From NCBI GenBank assembly GCA_002840285.1, contig PHAE01000005.1, positions 32,102-96,101 on the forward strand: 64,000 nucleotides of DNA, read 5' to 3'. Each line of letters opens with the position of its first letter. Within the stretch, counting starts at the first letter, position 1. Below, piece by piece: positions 16,173 through 26,324 of the stretch. A program made the position numbers and the translations under genes. The stretch is from Firmicutes bacterium HGW-Firmicutes-11. Lineage in GTDB: Bacteria; Bacillota; Clostridia; Peptostreptococcales; Anaerovoracaceae. The notes below the pieces were generated by a model. That model saw nothing but the letters and a program-made list of their open reading frames with translations, was not told the DNA's origin and ran no database searches.

Positions 16173-17630
16173 TTGAAGGATCAAAACAGGACACCTCTTT
16201 TTGATGCGATCCTGGCATATGGAAGGGAAGGGATCGCGCCGCTGCACATACCCGCCCACAAGATGGGGAGGGGGATCAGTCCGATTTTTAAAGCCGAACT
16301 AGGGGAAGCAGTCTTTCGGATGGATCTTACAGAAGTGATCGGCCTGGACGATCTGCACCAGCCAGAAGGCGTGATCCGTGAGGCCCAAGAACTTGCTGCG
16401 GAGGCTTGGGGAGCGGACCGCAGCTTTTTTCTTGTCAATGGAACTTCTGCAGGCATCGTTGCGGCAATCGCTGCAACAGCGAAAGAAGGCGAACGGATCA
16501 TCGTGCCAAGAAACGCTCACAAATCGGTCGTGTATGGATTAATCGTCAGCGGAGCGATCCCGGTATACATACAGCCGGAGATCTCGGCAGAGCACGGTCT
16601 TGTGGGAGGATTTCAGCCAGCTGAGCTGGAACGGATCTACACAGAACATCCGGATGCGAAGGGTGTCTTTTCTGTCAGTCCCACCTACCACGGAGTCGGC
16701 AGTGATACAGCATCTCTCGTTGAAATCACACACAGGTACGGCGGGATTTTCATAGCCGATGAAGCCCATGGAAACCATGTATATTTCCACGAGGATCTCC
16801 CGATGGGTGCATTGGGACACGGAGCCGACCTTTCCTGCCAGAGCACTCATAAAATGTCCGGGTCTTTGGGACAAAGCTCGATCCTCCATGTAAAAGGTGA
16901 CAGAGTCGATATTGGAAGGTTACGAAGCAACCTCCAGCTGATGCAGAGCACAAGTCCGTCCTATCTGCTTCAGGCATCCCTCGATGTGGCACGAAGCCAT
17001 ATGGCGATCAATGGGAGGACCATATTCAGCGACCTTCTCCCCAGGATCATGGAGGCAAAAGAGAAACTTCGCCGGATCCCGGGTCTGGAAGTCTTGGGAG
17101 ATGAACTCGTCGGGAACCACGGCATCGCCTACTATGAGCCGACTCGGCTGGTATTCACTGCTAAAAGCCTTGGTATTGAAGGATATGAGTTGTTTCAGCG
17201 ATTGCGGAAGGATTACGGCGTTGAGCTGGAATTTGGCGATTATTTTTACGGTGTAGCCGTCCTCGGACCTGGAACGATACAAGAAGATCTTGATCGCCTG
17301 ACAGCCGCAGTAAAAGACATCGTGAGCAAAACGCCGGGCAAAGCACCGCTTATCTGGAAGGAAGAGCTGCCAGCAATGCCTCCACAACGAATGACCCCAC
17401 GCCAGGCCTACCATTCCAAAACAAAAAGCATACCCTGGGAGCATGCAAAAGGAAGAATCTCAGCGGAACTGGCAGTGCCGTATCCACCGGGGATACCAGT
17501 GCTTTGCCCGGGAGAAGAAATCACCTCAGAAGTGTTTGATTATCTTGACGGAATGAAACGATCGGGAAGACACTTGCACGGACCGGAGGAAAGCAACCTT
17601 TCCTCGATCCGTGTGGTGACAGAAGAATAA
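16173..17630 (+). CDS. Orn/Lys/Arg decarboxylase family protein (PLP)
   Basis: Fold-type I PLP enzyme of the major Orn/Lys/Arg decarboxylase family, short bacillary form (485 aa) without the N-terminal wing domain. Visible residues are VNGTSAG (cofactor phosphate), FIADEAHGNH near 197 (Asp to the pyridine nitrogen, plus His) and the PLP lysine in STHKMSGS near 228. The start is TTG at 16173, because AGAAGGAG lies about nine bases upstream and an alternative start would lie inside gpsA. Arginine or lysine are possible substrates (SpeA/Cad-like); sequence alone does not decide. Confidence 0.85.
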   Translation: MKDQNRTPLFDAILAYGREGIAPLHIPAHKMGRGISPIFKAELGEAVFRMDLTEVIGLDDLHQPEGVIREAQELAAEAWGADRSFFLVNGTSAGIVAAIAATAKEGERIIVPRNAHKSVVYGLIVSGAIPVYIQPEISAEHGLVGGFQPAELERIYTEHPDAKGVFSVSPTYHGVGSDTASLVEITHRYGGIFIADEAHGNHVYFHEDLPMGALGHGADLSCQSTHKMSGSLGQSSILHVKGDRVDIGRLRSNLQLMQSTSPSYLLQASLDVARSHMAINGRTIFSDLLPRIMEAKEKLRRIPGLEVLGDELVGNHGIAYYEPTRLVFTAKSLGIEGYELFQRLRKDYGVELEFGDYFYGVAVLGPGTIQEDLDRLTAAVKDIVSKTPGKAPLIWKEELPAMPPQRMTPRQAYHSKTKSIPWEHAKGRISAELAVPYPPGIPVLCPGEEITSEVFDYLDGMKRSGRHLHGPEESNLSSIRVVTEE

Positions 17631-17634
17631 AAGA

Positions 17635-18873
17635 TCAATAAACGCGGGTGACAGAAAAGCTGTTGTCCTCCAACGTGGAGAGTATACGTTTGATATGCTC
17701 GTGGCCGTTGGCCTCCACCGTAACTTCCAGCAGTACTTTGTCGGAATACCGGTCGATGGCCTTGAACTGATTGTGCTCAAGCTCGATGACATTTGCCCCG
17801 CATTCCGCCAGAATCTGGGCAACTTTGACCAGCTGGCCGGGTTTATCGGGAAGTTCGACACTGAAGCACATGATTCGTCCGCGGGTGATCATACCCTGAT
17901 TGATGATCGATGAGATCGTGACCACATCGATGTTGCCTCCGGACAGGACACAGACGATCTTTTTCCCCGGCTTCGCCCGCTTGCGGACGCCAGCCAGTGG
18001 GATCGCACCGGAGGGCTCTGCGACCATCTTGTGCTTTTCGATCACTAACAGAACGGCTTCCATGATATCTTTTTCTGTTACCGTGATGATTTCGTCCACA
18101 TAGCGTTTTGCAAAAGCAAAGGGGAGGTCGCCGGGTTGTTTGACAGCAACGCCGTCAGCCAGTGTCTTGACCGCCGCAAGCCGGGATACTTGTCCTTCCT
18201 CAATGGAAATTTTCATCGACATCGCTCCAACAGGGACGACCCCGATCACCTTGACCGATGGGTTTCTGACCTTGGCAGCAAGGGCGATGCCGCTGATCAG
18301 ACCGCCGCCGCCGATGGGAACCAGTATTTCATCCACATCCGCGAGCTCATCCAGTATTTCCAAACCGATGGTCCCCTGGCCGCAGATGACATCATAATCA
18401 TCGAAGGGATGAACGAAGGTATAACCTTTGGTCTGCGAAAGTTCCATAGCATGGCGATAGGCTTCGTCGTAAACGTCACCGTGAAGCACAACCTCGGCAC
18501 CATACGCTTTCGTCGCATCGACCTTGACCAGCGGTGTCACATTTGGCATCACGATCACAGAGCGCAGGCCGTTTGCCTGTGCAGAGTATGCAACACCTTG
18601 CGCATGGTTACCGGCGGAAGAGCATATGATTCCTGCTTCCTGTTCTTCCCGGGACAGGTTGGCCACCTTATTATAGGCGCCCCGGAGCTTGAAGGAACCG
18701 GTTTTCTGCAGATTCTCCGGCTTGATGTAGACCTCGCAGTCGTATTCGCTGCTGAAGAAGTCACTGTAGACCAAAGGAGTTTCCTTGATCACCGGCTTGA
18801 GATTCTGTCTTGCCCGTTCCAGATTGGCCGCATGGTCCGCTTCCAGATAACCCTCGATTAGTTCCTTGTTCAT
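17635..18873 (-). CDS. ilvA: Threonine ammonia-lyase with C-terminal ACT domain
   Basis: PLP enzyme that deaminates threonine to 2-oxobutanoate and ammonia. The PLP lysine is in GSFKLRGAYN near residue 59, the Asn loop in SSAGNHAQGV near 86 and the phosphate-binding loop in PIGGGGL near 188. The C-terminal 80 residues form a single ACT domain (LPDKPGQL...), so it is the 400-residue form. That form occurs in both catabolic (TdcB-like) and biosynthetic enzymes, so the pathway role is open. Only 4 bases separate its stop from the convergent decarboxylase stop. Confidence 0.9.
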   Translation of the reverse strand: MNKELIEGYLEADHAANLERARQNLKPVIKETPLVYSDFFSSEYDCEVYIKPENLQKTGSFKLRGAYNKVANLSREEQEAGIICSSAGNHAQGVAYSAQANGLRSVIVMPNVTPLVKVDATKAYGAEVVLHGDVYDEAYRHAMELSQTKGYTFVHPFDDYDVICGQGTIGLEILDELADVDEILVPIGGGGLISGIALAAKVRNPSVKVIGVVPVGAMSMKISIEEGQVSRLAAVKTLADGVAVKQPGDLPFAFAKRYVDEIITVTEKDIMEAVLLVIEKHKMVAEPSGAIPLAGVRKRAKPGKKIVCVLSGGNIDVVTISSIINQGMITRGRIMCFSVELPDKPGQLVKVAQILAECGANVIELEHNQFKAIDRYSDKVLLEVTVEANGHEHIKRILSTLEDNSFSVTRVY

Positions 18874-18918
18874 GATACGTCACACCTCATATTGCCTGAA
18901 AAACACATTATTTTAACA

Positions 18919-18947
18919 AGTGTATAACTATTCTTTCGGCTCGTCAA
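18919..18947 (-). promoter_or_regulatory. Promoter of the threonine dehydratase gene
   Basis: On the minus strand, TTGACG (18942-18947 on plus as CGTCAA) and TACACT (18919-18924 as AGTGTA) are spaced by 17 bases, 46 bases upstream of the start codon. Confidence 0.55.
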
Positions 18948-18968
18948 GAGCAAAGGAGACAACTTCCG

Positions 18969-20303
18969 GTGAAACAAACCTTTCATATTACTACCTTTGG
19001 ATGCCAGATGAACGAACATGATTCAGAGACGATCGCAGGGATGCTTTCAGGACTCGACTATACACCATCAGCGAGCCGCAACGATGCGGATGTGATAATC
19101 ATCAATACCTGTAGCGTACGGGAAAACGCAGACCATCGCTTTTTCGGAACGCTTGGGCAGTTGAAGCGGATCCGGAAGGAGCGCCCGGACTTGATCGTTG
19201 CTGTGTGTGGATGTATGATGCAACAGCAGCATGTGATCGACAAACTGAAGTCCCAATATCCCTGGGTCGATCTGATCTTTGGGACCCACACGATCCATCG
19301 GTTTCCTGAGCTGCTTCAGAATGTCCGCCAGGAACGGGTCAAGTTGGTCGATGTGATGGAAGACAGCGAAGAAATCGTGGAAGGGCTTCCTGTCAGACGG
19401 AACCACCCTAACAAGGCATACGTGAATATCATGTATGGGTGCAACAATTTTTGCACGTATTGTATCGTGCCTTACACCAGAGGAAGAGAACGGAGCAGGG
19501 ATACAGAAGAGATCCTTAGAGAAGTCAAAGAACTTGTGAAAGACGGCGTAAAAGAAATCACCTTGCTTGGTCAGAACGTCAACTCTTACCGGGGAACCGG
19601 CAGGCAAGGGCAAAGGATCGAGTTCGCCGATCTGATCACAGAGCTTGATCGGATCCACGGTCTCTCACGCATCCGATTCATGACATCCCATCCCAAAGAT
19701 CTCTCCGATGCGTTGATCCTTGCCTACAGGAACTGCCCGAGTCTTTGTCCTCATATTCATCTGCCTGTCCAGTCGGGAAGCACCAGTGTGCTGGAGCGAA
19801 TGAACCGAAAATACAACAGGGAAGACTATATTGCCTTGGTAGAGAGACTTCGGTCCGTTTGCCCCGATATCGCAATCACGACAGACATCATCGTTGGCTT
19901 TCCAGGGGAGACGGAGGAAGAATTCCAAGACACCTTGCGTTTGGTCGAGGAGATAGAGTTTGATTCTGCTTTCACTTTCTTGTATTCGATCCGCAAGGGA
20001 ACGCCGGCAGAAACCTTTGAAGACCAGGTACCGGAAGAGATAAAGCACGAACGCTTCAACCGGCTTGTCGAAACTGTGAATCGAATCTCGGCAAAGAAAA
20101 ACGCAACCAAAGTCGGCTGCGTCGAAGATGTTTTGGTCGAGGGTGCGAGCAAATCCAACGATCGTGTTTACACAGGCAGAACCGGAGGATTCAAGCTGGT
20201 CAATTTCAAAGGACCGGAAGGATCGAAAGGGACGGTCGTTTCTGTGAGGATCACCGACAGTAACACCTTCAGCCTCACCGGAGTTGTGGAGTGCGATGAA
20301 TGA
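18969..20303 (+). CDS. miaB: tRNA-2-methylthio-N6-dimethylallyladenosine synthase MiaB
   Basis: Radical-SAM methylthiotransferase modifying A37 of tRNAs that read UNN codons. The N-terminal UPF0004 domain has Cys in TTFGCQMN, INTCSVRE and VCGCMMQ, ligands of the auxiliary cluster. The radical SAM triad is in GCNNFCTYCIVPY near residue 155. The C-terminal TRAM domain follows (VLVEGASKSN... to the end). GTG start at 18969 with AAAGGAGA upstream. The last 29 bases overlap the convergent purA gene. Confidence 0.95.
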   Translation: MKQTFHITTFGCQMNEHDSETIAGMLSGLDYTPSASRNDADVIIINTCSVRENADHRFFGTLGQLKRIRKERPDLIVAVCGCMMQQQHVIDKLKSQYPWVDLIFGTHTIHRFPELLQNVRQERVKLVDVMEDSEEIVEGLPVRRNHPNKAYVNIMYGCNNFCTYCIVPYTRGRERSRDTEEILREVKELVKDGVKEITLLGQNVNSYRGTGRQGQRIEFADLITELDRIHGLSRIRFMTSHPKDLSDALILAYRNCPSLCPHIHLPVQSGSTSVLERMNRKYNREDYIALVERLRSVCPDIAITTDIIVGFPGETEEEFQDTLRLVEEIEFDSAFTFLYSIRKGTPAETFEDQVPEEIKHERFNRLVETVNRISAKKNATKVGCVEDVLVEGASKSNDRVYTGRTGGFKLVNFKGPEGSKGTVVSVRITDSNTFSLTGVVECDE

Positions 20304-21561
20304 CGTCCTCCCGCCGCGGACCGTTGGTGACGATAGTGATAGGGAAGCCGATCAACTGCTCGATCCGGTTCACATAGGATCGGCATGCTTCCGGAAGTTC
20401 CGAAAACTCACGGATTCCCCGGATGTCGCATTTCCAGCCTTCCATGGTTTCCAGAACAGGGGTCGCCTTTTCTAACTCGGCGTTTGCAGGGAAGGTGTCA
20501 ATCACCGCTCCATCGATTTCATATCCAGTACACAATTTAATTTCGTCCAGATATCCCAATGCATCAAGTACTGTGAAAGCGACTTCAGTCGCGCCTTGTA
20601 CACGACATCCATAGCGGGTTGCGACAGCGTCGAACCAGCCCATTCGCCTTGGTCTGCCGGTGGTTGCCCCATATTCTCCCGCATCTCCACCGTTGTTTCG
20701 CATCAGCGAGGCTTCTTCGTCGAAAATTTCGCTCACAAACGGTCCGGCACCAACAGCACTGGAATAGGCCTTGACGACAGCTGTGATCTCCGTGATCTTG
20801 TGCGGCGGAATGCCGGCGCCGATTGCGCCAAAGCCGGCAACAGTGTGGGATGACGTTGTATAGGGATAGATCCCAAAATCCGGATCCTTCAAAGAACCAA
20901 GCTGACCTTCCAATAATATGTTTTTGTCTTCCCTGACCGCCTGGTACAGAAAATCGAAGGTGTCCGCAACAAAAGGTGCAAGCTGTTTGCCATAAGCAAT
21001 GAGTGTCACGAGTACTTCTTCCAGATCCAGAGGCTGCTTGCCGTAAAGATGCTGGAGGATGAGATTTTTTACATCTAGAATCCGCGAAAGTTTTTCCCGC
21101 AAACGATCCTCATCATACAGATCTGCGATCTGGATCCCGATTTTTGCGTACTTGTCTGAGTAGAACGGGGCGATACCCGACTTTGTCGATCCAAACTGGT
21201 TTCCTGCCAACCGTTCTTCTTCATACTGGTCGAAGAGGACGTGATATGGCATAACGAGTTGTGTCCGTTGGGAAATCAAGATATTCGGTGTAACTCCGGC
21301 TTGCTTCAGGTGATCCAGTTCTGTAAACAGTTTGGGAACGTCCAGTGCCACTCCGTTTCCGATCACATTGTAGGTGTGCTCGTAAAACACGCCGGATGGC
21401 AACTGATGAAGCGCAAATTTTCCCAAGTCATTGATGATGGTATGACCGGCGTTTGCTCCGCCTTGAAACCGAACGACGATATCCGCATCTGCAGCAAAAA
21501 GATCTGTGATCTTTCCTTTTCCCTCATCACCCCAATTGGCGCCAACGATAGCTCTAATCAT
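20275..21561 (-). CDS. purA: Adenylosuccinate synthetase
   Basis: Joins IMP and aspartate with GTP hydrolysis to make adenylosuccinate, committing to AMP. The signature GANWGDEGKGKITD with catalytic Asp and P-loop is at residues 7-20. GGANAGHTI (catalytic His) is near 37, the QRTQLVMPYH block near 102, and TTGRPRRMGWFD near 302. At 428 residues it is full-length. It follows purB by 13 bases on the same strand, giving the two-step IMP to AMP branch as one operon. It overlaps convergent miaB by 29 bases. Confidence 0.95.
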   Translation of the reverse strand: MIRAIVGANWGDEGKGKITDLFAADADIVVRFQGGANAGHTIINDLGKFALHQLPSGVFYEHTYNVIGNGVALDVPKLFTELDHLKQAGVTPNILISQRTQLVMPYHVLFDQYEEERLAGNQFGSTKSGIAPFYSDKYAKIGIQIADLYDEDRLREKLSRILDVKNLILQHLYGKQPLDLEEVLVTLIAYGKQLAPFVADTFDFLYQAVREDKNILLEGQLGSLKDPDFGIYPYTTSSHTVAGFGAIGAGIPPHKITEITAVVKAYSSAVGAGPFVSEIFDEEASLMRNNGGDAGEYGATTGRPRRMGWFDAVATRYGCRVQGATEVAFTVLDALGYLDEIKLCTGYEIDGAVIDTFPANAELEKATPVLETMEGWKCDIRGIREFSELPEACRSYVNRIEQLIGFPITIVTNGPRREDVIHRTPQLR

Positions 21562-21574
21562 TCAAAATTCTCCT

Positions 21575-23005
21575 TTAGACGTGTATTTCTGCGGTCATGC
21601 CAAGCAGATCCTCGTTACCTTTCAAAACATGCAATGCGATATCGTTCAGGTAGTCTTCCGTTTGCTCCGGCGCTCTTCCAACGAATCGGACCGGATCTAA
21701 AAGATCTTCAAGATCCTGTCCTGTCAGAAGAAACAGCGGATCAGACAGTATACGGCTCATCAGGTCATTTTCCTGACCATCTTCCTTGACGATACGGGCG
21801 GCCTCCATGGAATGAAGCCGGATCCTCTCATGGAGTTCCTGTCGGTCTCCACCTTTTAGAACGGCATCCATCAGGATATTTTCTGTTGCCATGAATGGAA
21901 GTTCTTTACGGATGTGCTGTTCGATGACCTTCGGGTAGACGACCAGTCCGCTTGCAACGTTCAGATAGAGAGTGAGGACCGCATCCGCAGACAGGAATGC
22001 TTCCGGAATGCTGATGCGCTTGTTGGCCGAATCGTCCAAGGTCCGCTCGAACCACTGGCTGGCAGCGGTGATCGACGGATTCAGCGCATCGATCATCAGA
22101 TAACGGGACAAGGCAGCCATTCGCTCGGTGCGCATGGGATTTCGCTTATAAGCCATTGCAGAGGAGCCGATCTGGTTGGCCTCGAATGGTTCTTCGATCT
22201 CTTTCAAATGCTGGAGCAGGCGAATGTCATTGCTGAATTTATGGGCCGATTGTCCGATGCTGCTTAAAGCAGAAAGAATTCGACTGTCGATCTTTCTGGG
22301 ATAGGTCTGCCCGGATACCGGAAATACGGCAGGATAACCGAGTTTTTCGGCGATGCCCTGGTCAAGGCGCTTCACTTTGTCGTGATCGCCATCAAACAGT
22401 TCAAGAAAACTTGCCTGCGTTCCAGTCGTACCTTTGGATCCCAATAGCTTACGATTTTTGATCAATCCGTCGATTTCATCAAGATCCAACACAAGATCCT
22501 GGATCCAAAGCGTGGCTCTCTTGCCAACGGTGGTGAGCTGGGCAGGCTGGAAATGTGTAAAACCAAGGGTTGGTGTATCTTTGTATTGAAAAGCAAAGTC
22601 TGACAAAGCTTGAATCACATTGAGGATCTTGGCTCGGAGCAACAGAAGTGCTTCGTACATGATGATGAGGTCGGTATTGTCACCTACATAACAGGAAGTA
22701 GCGCCCAAATGGATGATCGGTTTTGCTTTTGGACACTGCAAGCCGAAAGCATATACATGCGCCATGACATCGTGGCGTACTTCCGCTTCTTTGGCTGCTG
22801 CAACCTCAAAATCGACGTCCTCGACATGAGACCTCATTTCATCGATCTGCTCCTGTGAGACTGGCAGTCCCAGCTCGTTCTGGCATTCAGCCAGAGCGAT
22901 CCAAAGCTTTCGCCATGTTGAAAATTTCTTGTGCGGAGAAAAAAGAAATTGCATCTCTTGACTGGCATATCTCGACTGGAACGGACTTTCGTAAGACTCG
23001 TACAT
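21575..23005 (-). CDS. purB: Adenylosuccinate lyase
   Basis: Fumarase/aspartase-superfamily enzyme acting twice in purine synthesis: it splits SAICAR and adenylosuccinate, releasing fumarate. Visible residues are LGATSCYVGDNTD near 82, GFTHFQPAQLTTVGKR near 146 (general-acid His), and the signature GSSAMAYKRNPMRTER near 283 with the catalytic Ser. The 476-residue length fits the longer animal/clostridial-like type. The ATG has AAAGGAGG seven bases upstream, and its own promoter lies just beyond. Confidence 0.95.
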   Translation of the reverse strand: MYESYESPFQSRYASQEMQFLFSPHKKFSTWRKLWIALAECQNELGLPVSQEQIDEMRSHVEDVDFEVAAAKEAEVRHDVMAHVYAFGLQCPKAKPIIHLGATSCYVGDNTDLIIMYEALLLLRAKILNVIQALSDFAFQYKDTPTLGFTHFQPAQLTTVGKRATLWIQDLVLDLDEIDGLIKNRKLLGSKGTTGTQASFLELFDGDHDKVKRLDQGIAEKLGYPAVFPVSGQTYPRKIDSRILSALSSIGQSAHKFSNDIRLLQHLKEIEEPFEANQIGSSAMAYKRNPMRTERMAALSRYLMIDALNPSITAASQWFERTLDDSANKRISIPEAFLSADAVLTLYLNVASGLVVYPKVIEQHIRKELPFMATENILMDAVLKGGDRQELHERIRLHSMEAARIVKEDGQENDLMSRILSDPLFLLTGQDLEDLLDPVRFVGRAPEQTEDYLNDIALHVLKGNEDLLGMTAEIHV

Positions 23006-23031
23006 GCGGCTGCCTCCTTTATTACCAAATT

Positions 23032-23060
23032 ATAATACCACTTCCGGGGGAGGTAGACAA
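23032..23060 (-). promoter_or_regulatory. Promoter of purB-purA
   Basis: Minus strand TTGTCT (23055-23060 on plus as AGACAA) and TATTAT (23032-23037 as ATAATA) with a 17-base spacer. No obvious PurR box or guanine riboswitch was seen in the short space between it and the start codon. Confidence 0.55.
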
Positions 23061-23070
23061 GAATCAGTTG

Positions 23071-24531
23071 TTAGAGAAGATCAGAAAGAAGACGACCAAT
23101 AGACTCTTTGAATTTAATGAACAAAGACCTTTTTTCGTACGTTTCCATGGTCAATTCATCACTGACGGACATGTCAGACTGGAAGATCGATTCCAGTTTG
23201 TATACTTCTTCTTCGTCGTAAATAAAAGCGTTGACTTCGAAATTGAGGCGAAAACTGCGGATGTCGAAATTCGCCGAACCAACTGAAGCGACCTCTCCAT
23301 CCACGCAAATATTTTTTGCGTGTAGAAAGCCGCCATTATAGATATAGATCTTTGCGCCGATGCTCAGGAGTTCGCCCACATAAGAATAAGTTGCCCAGTA
23401 GACAAACATATGGTCAGGCATGTTGGGGATCATGATGCGTACGTCGACGCCGGAAAAGATGGCGCTGCGCAACGACTCCATGATGCTGGAATCCGGCACG
23501 AAGTAGGGGGTCTGAATATAAATATTTTTTTTGGCAGAAGCAATCATTTTCAAGTAGCCATGCTTCACCTCTGACTGTTGGGAGTCTGGTCCCGAGGATA
23601 CGATTTGAATGCCTGTATTGCCCGTATCAGCCACTTCGCAATAGTAGACGGATGATAGAGTGATATTCTCTCGGGAAGCAAAGCGCCAATCCAATAGAAA
23701 ACGAGCGTTGAGGTCCTGAACACAGCTGCCGGTCAGACGCAAATGTGTGTCACGCCAGTATCCGAATTTTTTGTTTTTTCCAAGATACTCATTGCCAATA
23801 TTAAAGCCGCCCAGATAACCGATCGCATCATCAATGATCACCATTTTCCTATGGTTTCGGTAGTTGAGCTTCATATTGAGATATTTGAACTTCGGAGGAA
23901 AGAAAAAGGCGTATTTGCCGCCGGCTTCTCTGAATTGGACCAGGTGACGAGGGGAGATCTGGCGTCCTCCCATCGCATCGATCATGAGCCGGACTTCGAC
24001 ACCTTCCGCCGCTTTTTTCCGAAGCGCTTCGATCAGTCTTTTTCCTGCCTCATCGTTCTTTATGATGTAGTACATGATATTGATGCTCGTCTTCGCATTG
24101 GAAATATCGGTCAACAAGGTTTCAAACTTGTGGTGACCGTCTGTCAGTATGGTCAACTGATTGTTTTGAGTAAGAAAGGAGCGGGAATAGTTCTGGTGGA
24201 GCATGATCATATCCACCCAACGCTTTTCAGAAGCATTCACAAATTTATATTCATTAGTACGAATTTGATGGATCTGCTCTTCCAGCGCATCGGTCAAGAC
24301 ACGATTCTCATAGTTGGTGAGACGAAATATCTTTTGCCTCGCAATGTTTTGTGACAACAGCAAATAAAAAAGAATCCCTATGCCCGGCAGCATGAATAAT
24401 ACCATGATCCATGCCAATGAAGCGGAGGGATTTTTTCGTTCGATGAAAATGATCGCCAAAGCAATAACAAAACTGGCCACATAAACGATAACCGGCATGT
24501 AATACAAGCTGGACCATTGAATCGTGTACAT
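23071..24531 (-). CDS. cls: Cardiolipin synthase, phospholipase D family
   Basis: Condenses two phosphatidylglycerols into cardiolipin and glycerol at the membrane. Two N-terminal membrane helices (about residues 10-28 and 38-60) precede two PLD-type HKD motifs. These are NHRKMVIID near residue 225 and HAKNICVDG near 402, each followed by a G..N. turn (GYLGGFNIG and ASVGSANFD). Length (486 aa) matches bacterial Cls. It starts 34 bases after trxA on the same strand and is probably co-transcribed with it. Confidence 0.93.
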   Translation of the reverse strand: MYTIQWSSLYYMPVIVYVASFVIALAIIFIERKNPSASLAWIMVLFMLPGIGILFYLLLSQNIARQKIFRLTNYENRVLTDALEEQIHQIRTNEYKFVNASEKRWVDMIMLHQNYSRSFLTQNNQLTILTDGHHKFETLLTDISNAKTSINIMYYIIKNDEAGKRLIEALRKKAAEGVEVRLMIDAMGGRQISPRHLVQFREAGGKYAFFFPPKFKYLNMKLNYRNHRKMVIIDDAIGYLGGFNIGNEYLGKNKKFGYWRDTHLRLTGSCVQDLNARFLLDWRFASRENITLSSVYYCEVADTGNTGIQIVSSGPDSQQSEVKHGYLKMIASAKKNIYIQTPYFVPDSSIMESLRSAIFSGVDVRIMIPNMPDHMFVYWATYSYVGELLSIGAKIYIYNGGFLHAKNICVDGEVASVGSANFDIRSFRLNFEVNAFIYDEEEVYKLESIFQSDMSVSDELTMETYEKRSLFIKFKESIGRLLSDLL

Positions 24532-24565
24532 GAAGAGCTCCTGTTACTCTGAGACGCCGAAATGG

Positions 24566-24892
24566 TTAGAGCATCGCATCGATTTTTTGTTCAATGACCG
24601 GTTGGGGTAGCCCGCCAACGATTCTTTCTTTGACTTCACCGTCTTTAAAGAAAAACATGGTCGGTATGCTCATGACCTTGTAATTCAAAGCCAATTTGCG
24701 GTGATCGTCGATATTCAACTTGCAAATTTTTGCTTTCCCTTCGTATTTGTCGGCAAGATCGTCCATGATCGGCGCCAATGCCTTGCATGGGCCGCACCAG
24801 TCAGCGTAAAAATCCACAACGACAGGAACCGTTGATTTTAATACTTCTTCGTCGAAATTATCCACTGTCAAATATACAGTATTTGTTGACAT
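24566..24892 (-). CDS. trxA: Thioredoxin
   Basis: A 108-residue dithiol oxidoreductase with the WCGPCK active site near residue 32, a preceding VVDFYADWC strand and the cis-proline segment SIPTMFFF near 77. No signal peptide, so it is cytosolic. A TATAAT -10 lies on the minus strand at 24941-24946, with only a weak -35. It is the first gene of a probable trxA-cls pair. Confidence 0.96.
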   Translation of the reverse strand: MSTNTVYLTVDNFDEEVLKSTVPVVVDFYADWCGPCKALAPIMDDLADKYEGKAKICKLNIDDHRKLALNYKVMSIPTMFFFKDGEVKERIVGGLPQPVIEQKIDAML

Positions 24893-24989
24893 GTCGTTAC
24901 CTCCTTATGGTTGCATACATATTCTGAATTGCTGTTCTATATTATACCATGTTTTCTGGTAGGTAAACATCCCTCAATTCAAATTTGTG

Positions 24990-25018
24990 TTGATGAAGCA
25001 CGGGGTTTGTAATATAGT
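24990..25018 (+). promoter_or_regulatory. Promoter of glyA
   Basis: TTGATG at 24990-24995 and TATAGT at 25013-25018, spaced 17 bases, 41 bases ahead of the glyA ATG. No glycine riboswitch-like structure is apparent in the short leader. Confidence 0.55.
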
Positions 25019-25058
25019 ATAGTGCGTATCTTATCAAAAGAAGAAACAAGGAGAAACA

Positions 25059-26300
25059 ATGTATTTCAATAATTTAGAAAAGACTGACCCGGTTTTGACC
25101 GCTCTGATCAGCAGAGAGATGCAGCGGCAGGAAAACAACATCGAGTTGATTGCGTCAGAGAACTTCACATCCCGGTCTGTCATGGAGGCGACCGGAAGTC
25201 TGTTGACGAATAAATATGCAGAAGGATATCCGGGAAAGCGATATTATGGTGGCTGCGAACACGTTGATGAAGTTGAAAATTTAGCAAGAGATCGGATGAA
25301 GCATCTGTTCCATGCTGAGTATGCCAATGTGCAACCACACTCCGGCTCTGGAGCGAATATGGCGGTTTATGCCGCATTGCTGAACCACGGTGACAAGGTA
25401 CTGGGAATGGATCTTTCCAACGGTGGGCATTTGACCCATGGAAGTCCGGTCAATTTTTCCGGCATCAATTACGACTTTGTTTCCTATCAACTGGATCCTC
25501 TCTCGGAAAGGATCGATTTTGAGCAGGTGAGGCGTTTGGCGAGGGAACACCGTCCCAAGCTGATCGTAGCCGGTGCCAGCGCATATCCAAGAATCATAGA
25601 CGCAGGTTATTTTCGAGAGATCGCAGACGAAGTAGGGGCATACCTTATGGTAGATATGGCGCATTATGCTGGTCTTGTGGCCGCCGGGCTTCATCCCAAT
25701 CCGGTCGAGCATGCCCATGTGGTGACAACCACGACACATAAAACGCTTCGGGGACCAAGAGGAGGGGCAATCCTGGCAAAGGCTGAATTTGGGCAACGCA
25801 TCGACAAAGCTGTGTTCCCGGGCCTGCAGGGTGGACCTTTGATGCATGTCATTGCAGCAAAGGCAGTCTGCTTTTGGGAAGCCGGTTCGCCGGAATTCGT
25901 AGAATACCAGAAAAACGTAATATCCAATAGCCGCTGTCTGGCAGACGAACTACAGAAGCGTGGCTTCCGGCTATTGACCGGTGGTACAGACAACCACCTG
26001 ATCCTCCTCAACCTGACGAACAAGAATGTGACCGGGAAGGATGCAGAATTGCTCTTGGATGCTTGCGGCATCACGACCAATAAAAACACCATTCCTGGAG
26101 ACCCCCATGGTCCCATGGTAACTTCCGGCTTGCGGATCGGAACGCCGGCGGTCACTACCAGAGGTTTCAGAAGAGAACATATGGCACGGATCGCCGAGGC
26201 TATCGCCCTGGTTTTGGACGCGCCGGCGGACAAAAGGGCGGCAGGCAAGGCAGTAACGATCGTGAAAGAACTATGTGAAGCGCACCCGCTTTATCGCTGA
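25059..26300 (+). CDS. glyA: Serine hydroxymethyltransferase
   Basis: PLP enzyme interconverting serine and glycine with tetrahydrofolate, the main source of one-carbon units. N-terminal [12 protein letters not shown], then [25 protein letters not shown] (near residue 88) and the PLP-lysine motif [16 protein letters not shown] near 220 are all present. At 413 residues it is full-length. ATG start with CAAGGAG upstream. The M50 protease gene begins 24 bases after its stop. Confidence 0.96.
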   Translation: MYFNNLEKTDPVLTALISREMQRQENNIELIASENFTSRSVMEATGSLLTNKYAEGYPGKRYYGGCEHVDEVENLARDRMKHLFHAEYANVQPHSGSGANMAVYAALLNHGDKVLGMDLSNGGHLTHGSPVNFSGINYDFVSYQLDPLSERIDFEQVRRLAREHRPKLIVAGASAYPRIIDAGYFREIADEVGAYLMVDMAHYAGLVAAGLHPNPVEHAHVVTTTTHKTLRGPRGGAILAKAEFGQRIDKAVFPGLQGGPLMHVIAAKAVCFWEAGSPEFVEYQKNVISNSRCLADELQKRGFRLLTGGTDNHLILLNLTNKNVTGKDAELLLDACGITTNKNTIPGDPHGPMVTSGLRIGTPAVTTRGFRREHMARIAEAIALVLDAPADKRAAGKAVTIVKELCEAHPLYR

Positions 26301-26324
26301 GTGGATCACGATCACGGAGGAATT

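Noticed and set aside
18136..18861. 241-residue plus-strand frame opposite the threonine dehydratase
   Set aside because: Antisense shadow; the minus strand frame carries all enzyme motifs.
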